Of a DNA stretch of 64,000 bases, positions 52,700-61,234 are shown in pieces (the stretch's first letter is position 1; each line of letters begins with the position of its first letter). Under the pieces are notes generated by a model that made no database searches, was not told where the DNA came from, and worked only from the letters and a program-made list of their open reading frames with translations. Source of the DNA: Stenotrophomonas bentonitica (lineage in GTDB: Bacteria > Pseudomonadota > Gammaproteobacteria > Xanthomonadales > Xanthomonadaceae); NCBI RefSeq assembly GCF_013185915.1, contig NZ_JAAZUH010000002.1:868001-932000 (forward strand). Reading direction: 5' to 3'. The position numbers were made by a program, and so were the translations under genes.

Positions 52700-53908
52700 T
52701 TACAGCGATTCGAAGATGCCCGCAGCGCCCATGCCGGTGCCGATGCACATGGTGACCATGCCGTACTTCTGCTGGCGGCGGCGCAGGCCATGCAGCAGGG
52801 TGGCGGTACGGATCGCGCCGGTCGCGCCCAGCGGGTGGCCCAGGGCGATGGCGCCGCCCAGCGGGTTGACCTTGGACGGATCCAGGCCGCAGTCGCGGAT
52901 CACTGCCAGCGACTGCGCGGCGAAGGCTTCGTTGAGCTCGATCCAGTCCAGCTGGTCCTGGGTCAGGCCAGCCTGCTTGAGCGCCTTCGGAATGGCCGCG
53001 ATCGGGCCGATGCCCATCACTTCCGGACGCACGCCGGCAACCGAGAAGCTGACGAAGCGGGCCAGCGGCTTCAGGCCGTAGTCCTTCACCGCCTGCTCGG
53101 AGGCCAGCAGCACCGCACCGGCGCCGTCGCTCATCTGCGAGGAGTTGCCGGCGGTCACGGTGCCGCCGAACTGGCCGTTGCGGAACACCGGGCGCAGCTT
53201 GGCCAGGCCTTCGGCGGACGAATCCAGGCGCGGGCCTTCGTCGGTGTCGACGATGCGGTTGCGGGTGATGATGCGGCGGCCGTCGGCCAGGTCCGGCTGG
53301 CGGGTGCGCACATCGTACGGGCTGATCTCATCCTTGAACTCGCCGTTCTGGATCGCGGCGATGGCCTTCTGGTGCGAGGCCAGGGCGAAGGCGTCCTGCT
53401 CCTCGCGCGAGACCTTCCATTCCTCGGCGACCTTCTCGGCGGTGATGCCCATGCCGTAGGCAATGGCCACGTGGTCGTTGTCGAACACGCTCGGGGCCAT
53501 GGCGATCTTGTTGCCCATCATCGGCACCATCGACATCGACTCGGTACCACCGGCCAGCATCAGGTCGGCGTTGCCCAGGCGGATCTGGTCGGCGGCCATG
53601 GCCACGGCCTGCAGGCCGGAAGAGCAGAAGCGGTTGACCGTCTGCGCGGCGATGGTGTCCGGCAGGCCGGCCAGCAGCACGCCGATGCGGGCCACGTTCA
53701 TGCCCTGCTCGGCTTCGGGCATGGCGCAGCCGATGATGGCGTCGTCGATGCGGTTGACGTCGATGCCCGGGGCCTGCGCGACCACGGACTTGAGCACGTG
53801 CGCGAGCATGTCGTCGGGACGGGTATTGCGGAACACGCCCTTGGGCGCCTTGCCAACCGGGGTGCGGGTGGCGGCGACGATGTAGGCGTCCTGGATCTGC
53901 TTGGTCAT
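52700..53908 (-). CDS. fadA: Acetyl-CoA C-acyltransferase (thiolase)
   Basis: This thiolase releases acetyl-CoA in the last step of beta-oxidation. The 402-residue protein has all three active-site parts: Cys95 (NRFCSSGLQA), His358 (GGAIALGHPLGATG) and Cys388 (MCIGTGMGAAG). NEAFAAQSLAV is also typical. It lies 32 bases after the multifunctional hydratase/dehydrogenase gene and forms an alpha-beta enzyme complex with that product. It could equally be named fadI; the pair shares a promoter with the TetR gene upstream. Confidence 0.94.
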   Translation of the reverse strand: MTKQIQDAYIVAATRTPVGKAPKGVFRNTRPDDMLAHVLKSVVAQAPGIDVNRIDDAIIGCAMPEAEQGMNVARIGVLLAGLPDTIAAQTVNRFCSSGLQAVAMAADQIRLGNADLMLAGGTESMSMVPMMGNKIAMAPSVFDNDHVAIAYGMGITAEKVAEEWKVSREEQDAFALASHQKAIAAIQNGEFKDEISPYDVRTRQPDLADGRRIITRNRIVDTDEGPRLDSSAEGLAKLRPVFRNGQFGGTVTAGNSSQMSDGAGAVLLASEQAVKDYGLKPLARFVSFSVAGVRPEVMGIGPIAAIPKALKQAGLTQDQLDWIELNEAFAAQSLAVIRDCGLDPSKVNPLGGAIALGHPLGATGAIRTATLLHGLRRRQQKYGMVTMCIGTGMGAAGIFESL

Positions 53909-53940
53909 TGTGGCGATCTCTTGAATGTGGTTCGGGCCGA

Positions 53941-56313
53941 TCAGTTACGCAGCGGCTTGCCGGTCTTGAGCATGTGCGCGATGCGGGCCTGGGTCTTTTC
54001 CTGCTGGGCCAGTTCGACGAAGTGTTTGCGCTCCAGGTTCAGCAGCCACTCTTCGTCGACCAGGGTGCCGCGGTCGACTTCGCCACCACACAGCACGGTG
54101 GCGATGCGCACGGCGATCTCGTAGTCGTACGGGCTGATGAAACGGCCTTCCAGCATGTTGACCAGCATCATCTTGAAGGTAGCGATACCCACGTCGCCGG
54201 CGACCTGGATGCGACGGGCCGGCATCGGCGGACGGTAGCCGCCCTCGGCCAGCGCCTGCACTTCGGCCTTGGCGATGTACAGCGCTTCGAAGCTGTTGAA
54301 CACCACCTTGTCGGTGGGGCGCATCAGGCCCAGTTCCTTGGCGTTGACCGCCGAGTTGGAGACCTTGGCCATGGCCACGGTTTCGAAGGTCTTCTTCAGT
54401 TCGGCGAACACGTCACCGCCCGGGCCGGCGGCCTGCGAGGCACGCACCGCCAATTCCTTCAGGCCGCCACCGGCCGGCAGCAGGCCAACGCCGGCCTCGA
54501 CCAGGCCGATGTAGCTTTCCAGGGCCGCCACGCTCTTGGCGCTGTGCATCTGGAATTCGCAGCCACCGCCCAGGGCAAGGCCGCGCACGGCGGTCACCAC
54601 CGGCACCAGCGAGTACTTGATCGCCTGGCTGGTGCGCTGGAAGTTGTGCACCATTTCTTCGAACTGGTCGACCTTGCCGGCCTGCAGCAGGCCGAGTGCA
54701 CCGGCCAGGTCGGCACCGGCGGAGAAGGGCTCCTTCTGCTGCCAGATCACCAGGCCCTTGAAGCCCTGCTCGGCGCGCTTGATCGCTTCCTGCAGGCCGT
54801 TGAGCACGTGGTCGGACACGGTGTTCATCTTGGTCTTGAAGCTGACCACGGCAATGCCGTCGCCGTCGTGCCACATGCGCACGCCGTCGTTCTCGAACAC
54901 GGTTTCGCCCGGGCTGAAGGTCTCGCCCAGCAGCGGATCCGGGAAGCGCTGGCGCTGGTACACCGGCAGCGCCGAACGCGGCAGCTTGGCGTTGCGGGTC
55001 GGGCTGTAGCTGCCTTCGGCGGCGTGCACGCCGTCGCGGCCGTCGAACACCCAGTCCGGCAGCGGGGCGTTGCTCATGCTCTTGCCGGCGACGATGTCAT
55101 CGGCGATCCACTGCGCCACCTGCTTCCAGCCGGCGGCCTGCCAGGTTTCGAACGGGCCCAGCGACCAGCCGTAGCCCCAGCGGATGGCCAAGTCCACGTC
55201 GCGCGCGGTCTCGGCGATGTCGGCCAGGTGATAGGCGCTGTAGTGGAACAGGTCGCGGAAGGTCGCCCACAGGAACTGCGCCTGCGGATGCTGGCTTTCG
55301 CGCAGCTTGGTGAACTTCTCGGCCGGGTTCCTGATCTTGAGGATCTCGACCACTTCCGGGGCGGCGGTGCGGTCGGCCGGACGGTAGTCCTGCTTCTCCA
55401 CGTCCAGTACCACGATGTCCTTGCCGACCTTGCGGAAGATGCCGGCGCCGGTCTTCTGGCCCAGCGCGCCCTTGGCGATCAGCGCTTCAAGCCACTTCGG
55501 CGACTTGAAGAAGGCGTGCCACGGATCGTTGGGCAGGGTGTCGCCCATGGTCTTGATGACGTGGGCCATGGTGTCCAGGCCGACCACGTCGGAGGTGCGG
55601 TAGGTGGCCGACTTCGGGCGGCCGACCAGCGGGCCGGTCAGGCCGTCGACTTCGTCGAAGCCCAGGCCGAACTGCTCGGTGTGGTGGATGGTGGACAGGA
55701 TCGAGAACACGCCGATGCGGTTGCCGATGAAGTTCGGGGTGTCCTTGGCGTACACCACGCCCTTGCCCAGGGTGGTGACCAGGAAGCTTTCCAGGCCTTC
55801 CAGCACGGCGCCGTCGGTGGTGCTGGCCGGGATCAGCTCGGCCAGGTGCATGTAGCGCGGCGGGTTGAAGAAGTGCACGCCGCAGAAGCGGTGGCGCAGC
55901 TGTTCGGGCAGCACGTCGGCCAGCTTGTTGATGCCCAGGCCGGAGGTGTTGGAGGCCAGTACCGCGTGGTCGGCCACGAACGGCGCGATCTTCTTGTACA
56001 GGTCCTGCTTCCAGTCCATGCGTTCGGCGATGGCTTCGATGATCAGGTCGCAGTCGCGCAGCTGCTCCAGGCCGGTTTCATAGTTGGCCGGGGTGATCGC
56101 TTCGGCGTAGGACTTGCTGGCGAGCGGGGCGGGGCTCAGCTTGCCGAGGTTGGCGATGGCCTTGAGCACGATGCCGTCGGCCGGACCTTCCTTGGCGGGC
56201 AGGTCGAACAGCACGGTGTCGACGCCGGCATTGGTCAGGTGGGCTGCGATCTGGGCGCCCATGACGCCGGCACCCAGCACGGCGGCGCGGCGGACTAGCA
56301 GGGAATTGGACAT
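53941..56313 (-). CDS. fadB: 3-hydroxyacyl-CoA dehydrogenase/enoyl-CoA hydratase
   Basis: The 790-residue enzyme hydrates enoyl-CoA and oxidises 3-hydroxyacyl-CoA. The dehydrogenase comes first: NAD site GAGVMG (14-19), SNTSGLGI, HFFNPPRYMHLAEL and a C-terminal dehydrogenase domain. The hydratase domain follows (about 490-700, with GGGCEFQMHSAKSVAALESYIGLVEAGVGLLPAGG, the region holding the catalytic glutamates). This is the reverse of the order in E. coli FadB. The start MSNSLLVRR fits the family. It is 19 bases after the TetR gene. Confidence 0.93.
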   Translation of the reverse strand: MSNSLLVRRAAVLGAGVMGAQIAAHLTNAGVDTVLFDLPAKEGPADGIVLKAIANLGKLSPAPLASKSYAEAITPANYETGLEQLRDCDLIIEAIAERMDWKQDLYKKIAPFVADHAVLASNTSGLGINKLADVLPEQLRHRFCGVHFFNPPRYMHLAELIPASTTDGAVLEGLESFLVTTLGKGVVYAKDTPNFIGNRIGVFSILSTIHHTEQFGLGFDEVDGLTGPLVGRPKSATYRTSDVVGLDTMAHVIKTMGDTLPNDPWHAFFKSPKWLEALIAKGALGQKTGAGIFRKVGKDIVVLDVEKQDYRPADRTAAPEVVEILKIRNPAEKFTKLRESQHPQAQFLWATFRDLFHYSAYHLADIAETARDVDLAIRWGYGWSLGPFETWQAAGWKQVAQWIADDIVAGKSMSNAPLPDWVFDGRDGVHAAEGSYSPTRNAKLPRSALPVYQRQRFPDPLLGETFSPGETVFENDGVRMWHDGDGIAVVSFKTKMNTVSDHVLNGLQEAIKRAEQGFKGLVIWQQKEPFSAGADLAGALGLLQAGKVDQFEEMVHNFQRTSQAIKYSLVPVVTAVRGLALGGGCEFQMHSAKSVAALESYIGLVEAGVGLLPAGGGLKELAVRASQAAGPGGDVFAELKKTFETVAMAKVSNSAVNAKELGLMRPTDKVVFNSFEALYIAKAEVQALAEGGYRPPMPARRIQVAGDVGIATFKMMLVNMLEGRFISPYDYEIAVRIATVLCGGEVDRGTLVDEEWLLNLERKHFVELAQQEKTQARIAHMLKTGKPLRN

Positions 56314-56332
56314 GTCGATAAGCCTTTTGGCG

Positions 56333-56986
56333 TTACGGGGTGGAGAGGGGGAGTGCGGTGGCCGCGCTGGCGCGGAAACCGGCTTCGGCAAAATGGATCA
56401 GTTCCTGGGCTGCATGGGCACGATGCGCCGCTTCGGTGACACCGGCGGGACGCTTGATCAGCCCGAAGTCGGCCATCGCGTAGGTCAGCGCGCCGGCCAG
56501 GAAGTCCAGGCGCCAGTACAGCTCTTCCTTGCTCAGGCCCGGCACGCAGGCCGCGATGGCCTTGCCGAACTCGCGCAGCACGTGGCCGTAGTGGTCGGAG
56601 AGGAACTTGCGCAGGTTGTCGTTCTTTTCCGCATAGGCGCGGGCGATGACGCGGACGAAGGCGCCGCCGGTCTGGCGGTCCTGGGCCATGGCCAGGGCGG
56701 GTTCGACGAACGCGGCCAGTACCGGGCGCAGCTGGCCCGGGTGCTCGCGGCGGGCGGCCTCGAGCTGGGACAGCCGCGCGGCGGTCATTTCGTCCATGCG
56801 GCGGCGGAACACCTCGTTGACCAGGTTTTCCTTGGAGCCGAAGTGGTAGTTGACCGCCGCGATGTTCACGTCGGCCTGGCTGGTGACCTGGCGCAGCGAG
56901 GTCCCGGCGAACCCGTGCAGGGCGAACAGCTCCTCGGCGGCGCCGAGGATGCGGTCCTTGGTGGAGAAGTGGGCGGGCTTGGCCAT
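56333..56986 (-). CDS. psrA: TetR-family regulator, PsrA-like
   Basis: The 217-residue protein has a TetR helix-turn-helix near the start (DRILGAAEELFALHGFAGTSLRQVTSQADVNIAAVNYHFGSKENLVNEVF, residues about 12-62) and an all-helical ligand domain. Its place at the head of a fadBA operon and a matching operator just upstream point to PsrA, which is released from DNA by long-chain fatty acids or acyl-CoA. ATG at 56986 is preferred; a TTG six codons earlier would put the start inside the operator. Confidence 0.82.
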   Translation of the reverse strand: MAKPAHFSTKDRILGAAEELFALHGFAGTSLRQVTSQADVNIAAVNYHFGSKENLVNEVFRRRMDEMTAARLSQLEAARREHPGQLRPVLAAFVEPALAMAQDRQTGGAFVRVIARAYAEKNDNLRKFLSDHYGHVLREFGKAIAACVPGLSKEELYWRLDFLAGALTYAMADFGLIKRPAGVTEAAHRAHAAQELIHFAEAGFRASAATALPLSTP

Positions 56987-57003
56987 GGGCAGGGCAGGGT
57001 TCA

Positions 57004-57021
57004 ATCAAACGATTGTTTGAT
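57004..57021. promoter_or_regulatory. PsrA-type operator
   Basis: ATCAAAC-GATT-GTTTGAT is a perfect palindrome apart from the spacer. Its core CAAAC-N4-GTTTG matches the published PsrA binding consensus of Pseudomonas (G/CAAAC-N2-4-GTTTG/C). It lies 17 bases before the psrA start and touches the -10 box, so bound regulator would block its own operon. Confidence 0.8.
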
Positions 57022-57025
57022 ATTA
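57020..57025 (-). promoter_or_regulatory. Likely -10 box of the psrA-fadB-fadA operon
   Basis: On the minus strand this reads TAATAT, and its last two bases (57020-57021) are also the first two of the operator. A good -35 box is not visible. Confidence 0.45.
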
Positions 57026-57125
57026 GACCTGGACGCTCGGGGCTGCATTGTGCGGCGCAACAGAACGGTTGCCGGGCGGTCATCCAGATGAATGCGGCAC
57101 GTTGTATCCGGCCGCCGGGACGCTG

Positions 57126-57131
57126 TAGAAT
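57126..57131 (+). promoter_or_regulatory. Possible -10 box upstream of ndk
   Basis: TAGAAT follows TG at 57124-57125 and has TTGTAT 18 bases before it. A transcript from here would meet a terminator after about 40 bases. Confidence 0.3.
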
Positions 57132-57154
57132 TGACGCACGTATATCAGGCTAAG

Positions 57155-57179
57155 CCCGCGTTTTGACGCGGGTTTTTTT
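57155..57179 (+). terminator. Rho-independent terminator 48 bases before ndk
   Basis: CCCGCG and CGCGGG pair around TTTTGA and are followed by seven T. No plus-strand gene precedes it for 4.5 kb. It may be a transcription attenuator for ndk or the end of a very short RNA. Confidence 0.75.
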
Positions 57180-57227
57180 CATGTTACTCTCGGGCCGATC
57201 AGTGGCCCGCCCAACGGAGAACTTCCC

Positions 57228-57653
57228 ATGGCGCTGGAGCGCACCCTTTCCATCATCAAGCCGGACGCCGTCGCCAAGAACGTCATCGGTGAAATTTACG
57301 CCCGCTTCGAAAAGGCTGGCCTGAAGGTCGTGGCTGCCAAGTACAAGCAGCTGTCGCGCCGCGAAGCCGAAGGCTTCTACGCCGTGCACCGCGAGCGTCC
57401 GTTCTTCAACGCGCTCGTCGAGTTCATGATCTCCGGCCCGGTGATGATCCAGGCCCTGGAAGGCGAGAACGCCGTGCTGGCCCACCGCGACCTGCTGGGC
57501 GCCACCAATCCGAAGGACGCTGCGCCGGGCACCATCCGCGCCGACTTCGCCGATTCCATCGATGCCAATGCCGCCCACGGCTCGGACTCGGTCGAGAACG
57601 CCGCGATTGAAATCGCGTACTTCTTCGCCGCGACCGACGTGGTCTCGCGCTGA
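57228..57653 (+). CDS. ndk: Nucleoside diphosphate kinase
   Basis: Ndk keeps nucleoside triphosphates in balance. The 141-residue protein is full length, with the N-terminal [13 protein letters not shown] and the phosphorylated His117 in [17 protein letters not shown] site lies before the ATG. It is followed by rlmN after 10 bases, as in most proteobacteria, and this begins a run of eight plus-strand genes through der. Confidence 0.98.
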   Translation: MALERTLSIIKPDAVAKNVIGEIYARFEKAGLKVVAAKYKQLSRREAEGFYAVHRERPFFNALVEFMISGPVMIQALEGENAVLAHRDLLGATNPKDAAPGTIRADFADSIDANAAHGSDSVENAAIEIAYFFAATDVVSR

Positions 57654-57663
57654 GAGTAATGCC

Positions 57664-58869
57664 GTGAACGAGGTCGTACAGCCCACCGCCATCCCCATCG
57701 TGCTCGCCGAAGGCGCGCCGGTGGCCAAGCAGAACCTGCTCGACCTCGATCGCGCGGGCCTGGAGCGCTTCTTCGCCGAGACCCTCGGCGAAGCGCGCTA
57801 CCGTGCCCACCAGGTGATGAAGTGGATCCACCACCACTACGTCACCGACTTCGATGAAATGACCGACTTGGGCAAGGCGCTGCGCGCCAAGCTGCACCAG
57901 CATGCCGAGGTCCGCGTTCCCAACATCGTGTTCGACAAGCCGTCTGCCGACGGCACCCACAAGTGGCTGCTGGCCATGGGCACCGACGGCAAGAACGCGA
58001 TCGAAGCGGTGTACATCCCGGACAAGAACCGCGGCACGCTGTGCGTGTCCTCGCAGGTCGGCTGCGCGCTGAACTGCACGTTCTGTTCGACCGCCACCCA
58101 GGGCTTCAACCGCAATCTTTCCACCGCCGAGATCATCGGCCAGGTGTGGGTTGCCGCGCGCCACCTGGGCAACATCCCGCACAAGCAGCGTCGCCTCACC
58201 AACGTGGTGATGATGGGCATGGGCGAGCCGTTGATGAATTTCGACAACGTCGTGCGCGCCATGAGCGTGATGCGCGACGACCTGGGCTACGGCCTGGCCA
58301 ACAAGCGGGTGACCCTGTCGACCTCCGGCCTGGTACCGCAGATCGACCGCCTCTCGGCCGAAAGCGATGTGTCGCTGGCGGTGTCGCTGCACGCACCCAA
58401 CGATGCGCTGCGCGAGACCCTGGTGCCGCTCAACAAGAAGTACCCGATCGTCGAACTCATGGCGTCGTGCGCGCGCTACCTGCGCGCCAACAAGCGCCGC
58501 GAATCGGTGACCTTCGAATACACCCTGATGAAGGGCATCAACGACCAGCCCGAACACGCCCGTCAGCTGGCGCGGCTGATGCGGCAGTTCGACAACGCGG
58601 TGCAGGCGTCGCACTCGGGCAAGGTCAACCTGATTCCGTTCAACCCGTTCCCGGGCACGCGCTACGAGCGCTCCGGCGATGCGGAGATCCGTGCGTTCCA
58701 GAAGATCCTGCTCGACCAGCAGGTGCTGACCATGGTGCGGCGTACCCGCGGCGACGACATCGACGCCGCCTGTGGCCAGCTCAAGGGCCAGGTGATGGAC
58801 CGCACGCGCCGCCAGGCCGAGTTCAACAAGACGCTCCAGGACGGGAAAAACCGGGATGCCGCTGCCTGA
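57664..58869 (+). CDS. rlmN: Dual-specificity 23S rRNA/tRNA adenine-C2 methyltransferase RlmN
   Basis: RlmN is a radical-SAM enzyme that methylates A2503 of 23S rRNA and A37 of some tRNAs. The 401-residue product has the cluster motif CALNCTFC (Cys134, 138, 141), the mechanistic Cys127 (TLCVSSQVG) and Cys370 (DIDAACGQL), plus [12 protein letters not shown]. The GTG start gives MNEVVQ and follows GAGAG; no in-frame ATG is near. It overlaps pilF by 14 bases. Confidence 0.96.
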   Translation: MNEVVQPTAIPIVLAEGAPVAKQNLLDLDRAGLERFFAETLGEARYRAHQVMKWIHHHYVTDFDEMTDLGKALRAKLHQHAEVRVPNIVFDKPSADGTHKWLLAMGTDGKNAIEAVYIPDKNRGTLCVSSQVGCALNCTFCSTATQGFNRNLSTAEIIGQVWVAARHLGNIPHKQRRLTNVVMMGMGEPLMNFDNVVRAMSVMRDDLGYGLANKRVTLSTSGLVPQIDRLSAESDVSLAVSLHAPNDALRETLVPLNKKYPIVELMASCARYLRANKRRESVTFEYTLMKGINDQPEHARQLARLMRQFDNAVQASHSGKVNLIPFNPFPGTRYERSGDAEIRAFQKILLDQQVLTMVRRTRGDDIDAACGQLKGQVMDRTRRQAEFNKTLQDGKNRDAAA

Positions 58870-59653
58870 CCTTCGATTGCCAGCCGTTGTTTTCGTCGCG
58901 CTGGCATTCGCTGGCTGTGGCAGCAAAGGCGTCAAACCCCCCAGTGCGCCGTTGGGCATCGCCCCGGAGTACGTCGCCCGTGACAGCGCCGACACCCGGC
59001 GCCGGTTCAACTACCAGGACCAGCTGACGCTGGCGGCTGAGGCCTTCCGCGCCGGCCAGCCCGACGTGGCTGAAAAACGCGCGCGCAGCGCGCTCAAGCT
59101 CGACCCGGGCCAGCCCGACGCCTACATCCTGCTCGCTGCCCTGGCCAACCAGCGTGGCGCGGTGGCCGAGGCCGGTCCGCTGTTCCAGAAGGCGGCCGAG
59201 CTGGCGCCGCAGAGCGGCGACGTGCTGAACAACTACGGTGCCTGGCTGTGCGGGCAGGGGCGTGCCGCCGAGGCGCTGCCGCTGTTCGACCGCGCCGTGG
59301 TGGCGCCGGGCTACCGCACCCCGGCTGCCGCGCTGGCCAATGCCGGGGGCTGCGCGCTGGAGGCCGGACAGCCCGAACGGGCCGTGCGTGACCTGCGCAA
59401 GGCGCTGGTGCTGGAACCTGGCAACGCCTACGCGCTGGAATCCATGGCGCGCAATGAGTACGCGCAGTCGCGTTATTTCGAGGCCCGCGCCTTCGTGCAA
59501 CGGCGTCTCGCGGCTGCACCGGCCACACGTTCCGTGTTACAACTTGCCTCTCAAATCGAGGCGCAGCTTGGTGACACAGTGGCATCCGGTCGCTATCTGC
59601 AGCGAATTCGCGACGAATTTCCGCAGGATGCGGCTCCTAATTCCCGGGGTTGA
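58856..59653 (+). CDS. pilF: Type IV pilus assembly lipoprotein PilF (PilW)
   Basis: PilF is the outer-membrane lipoprotein that lets the secretin PilQ assemble. The 265-residue protein has a lipobox (AFAGC, cysteine 21) and six or so TPR repeats (for example [25 protein letters not shown] and [23 protein letters not shown]). The gene lies in the classic rlmN-pilF-rodZ-like order found from Pseudomonas to Xanthomonas. Together with fimX in the same window it shows that this strain has type IV pili. Confidence 0.93.
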   Translation: MPLPDLRLPAVVFVALAFAGCGSKGVKPPSAPLGIAPEYVARDSADTRRRFNYQDQLTLAAEAFRAGQPDVAEKRARSALKLDPGQPDAYILLAALANQRGAVAEAGPLFQKAAELAPQSGDVLNNYGAWLCGQGRAAEALPLFDRAVVAPGYRTPAAALANAGGCALEAGQPERAVRDLRKALVLEPGNAYALESMARNEYAQSRYFEARAFVQRRLAAAPATRSVLQLASQIEAQLGDTVASGRYLQRIRDEFPQDAAPNSRG

Positions 59654-59659
59654 AGCATT

Positions 59660-60526
59660 GTGATTGATGACCAGACTGTGAACGCGCTTGATACCGCTGC
59701 CGGCTGTGGGGCTCGCCTCCGCCAGGCGCGGGAAGCGGCAGGGATGACGCTTGAGGACGTAGGTCCGAAGCTGCGCATGCCGGTCCAGGTGGTGAAGTCG
59801 CTGGAAGCCGAGCAGTGGGACCGCCTCGGTGCGCCGGTGTTCGTGCGCGGCCAGCTCAAGAGCTACGCCCGCCTGCTCAACGTCGACCTCGGCGATGTCC
59901 TGGACCAGGCCCGGATCGGGCCGGTGGTGCCGCCGCAGCTGGTCAGCCATACGCACACCCCGCGGGCCCGGCGCATCGCCGAGAACCTCGGTCGCCGTGC
60001 CCTGTACGTGGGCATCACCGCGGTGCTGGCGGTGCCGGTGTGGTTCGCCACGCGCGGCCATTTCGACAGTGCCTCCACCGCGCCGGCGACCGCCTCGCTG
60101 GACGTGATTCCGGCCGCGGTGCCCGTGGCTGGCTCGACTCCGCCGGCCGCTCCGGCGGCGTCCGCTGCAACGCCTGCCGCGGCACCGGCCGCGCCTTCGG
60201 CCCCGTACCTTGCCTCGCTCACCCCGGTGCCGCGACCGACCGCCGCCGCCCCGGCGCCGGCCGGCGTGCTGACCCTGCAGTTCAAGGGCGACAGCTGGGT
60301 CGACATTGCCGGTCCCGATGGCGCGACCGTCGAGAAGGCCCTGATCAAGTCCGGCAAAACCCGCACCTTCAGCCCCGGCCAGGTGGCCCGCATGGTGCTG
60401 GGCAATGCCTCGGCGGTCGAGGTTCAGCAGGCCGGCTCTATCGTCGACCTTTCGCCGTACCAGCGAGCCAACGTGGCGCGCTTTACGGTATCCTCTGACG
60501 GCTCCGTGGCTCCGGTTTCACACTGA
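59660..60526 (+). CDS. RodZ-like helix-turn-helix membrane protein
   Basis: The 288-residue protein has an N-terminal HTH_25 domain (about 15-85: ARLRQAREAAGMTLEDVG, VVKSLEAEQWDRL, FVRGQLKSYARLL) and one membrane helix (about 112-130). An Ala/Pro linker follows, and a C-terminal periplasmic DUF4115 domain (about 210-285: LTLQFKGDSWVDIAGPDG) completes it. This is the RodZ layout, which links MreB to the cell-wall machinery and affects cell shape. It starts with GTG 6 bases after pilF. Positional counterparts are often called rodZ. Confidence 0.85.
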   Translation: MIDDQTVNALDTAAGCGARLRQAREAAGMTLEDVGPKLRMPVQVVKSLEAEQWDRLGAPVFVRGQLKSYARLLNVDLGDVLDQARIGPVVPPQLVSHTHTPRARRIAENLGRRALYVGITAVLAVPVWFATRGHFDSASTAPATASLDVIPAAVPVAGSTPPAAPAASAATPAAAPAAPSAPYLASLTPVPRPTAAAPAPAGVLTLQFKGDSWVDIAGPDGATVEKALIKSGKTRTFSPGQVARMVLGNASAVEVQQAGSIVDLSPYQRANVARFTVSSDGSVAPVSH

Positions 60527-60595
60527 GCCGCGTTTCCGCTGTTTCGACAGTCCAATTCAAACAGTCCCTCCTGACCGGCAGGGGCGAGAGTACGC

Positions 60596-61234
60596 ATGGC
60601 GATCGACGACCTGCTCGACGAGCACGAACAAAGTGAACGCGTCCGCAGCTGGCTGCGGAACAATGGTGTGAGCATCATCGCCGGCGTGGCGATCGCCATC
60701 GGCGGCATTGCCGGCTGGCAGTGGTGGCAGAAGGAACAGGGCAACCACCTGTCCATGGCCAATGCCGAGTACCAGGTGGTGCTCAAGCAGCTGCAGGACA
60801 ACAAGCTGGATGACGCGGCCAAGGGCATCAAGGCCCTGGACGGCGGCAAGGCGAGCGTGTATGCCGACCTGGCCGCGCTGCAGCTGGCCAAGGCGCAGGT
60901 CGACGCCGGCAAGAACGAAGAGGCCCTGGCCACCCTGCGTGCGATCCAGGCCAGCCCCGAACTCAAGACCGCGATCGACCAGCGCATCGCGCGCCTGTTG
61001 ATCGCCACCGGCAAGCAGGATGAAGCCATCAAGCTGCTGGGCGATGCGACCGACAGTGCCAGCCTGGAAATCCATGGCGACGCCCTGATCGCATCGGGCA
61101 AGCGCGACGAAGCCCGTGGCCTGTATGAGAAGGCGCTCAAGACGCTGGACGTGGCAGCGCCGCAGCGGCGTGTTCTTGAAACCAAGGTGATGGATGCCGG
61201 TGGCACCGTCGCCGAGCCCGCGGAGTCGGTGTAA
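60596..61234 (+). CDS. yfgM: YfgM family TPR protein (translocon-associated chaperone)
   Basis: The 212-residue protein has a short cytoplasmic tail (MAIDDLLDEHEQSERVRSWL), one membrane helix (about 24-45, GVSIIAGVAIAIGGIAGWQWW) and a periplasmic TPR domain. YfgM binds PpiD and the SecYEG exit side and helps outer-membrane proteins pass on. Its stop codon overlaps the bamB start by one base (TAATG), as expected for these two genes, which adjoin in many gammaproteobacteria. Confidence 0.94.
   Translation: MAIDDLLDEHEQSERVRSWLRNNGVSIIAGVAIAIGGIAGWQWWQKEQGNHLSMANAEYQVVLKQLQDNKLDDAAKGIKALDGGKASVYADLAALQLAKAQVDAGKNEEALATLRAIQASPELKTAIDQRIARLLIATGKQDEAIKLLGDATDSASLEIHGDALIASGKRDEARGLYEKALKTLDVAAPQRRVLETKVMDAGGTVAEPAESV

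Noticed and set aside
53908..56298. A 796-codon plus-strand frame opposite the beta-oxidation enzyme
   Set aside because: There are no recognisable domains and it is antisense to a clear enzyme gene.
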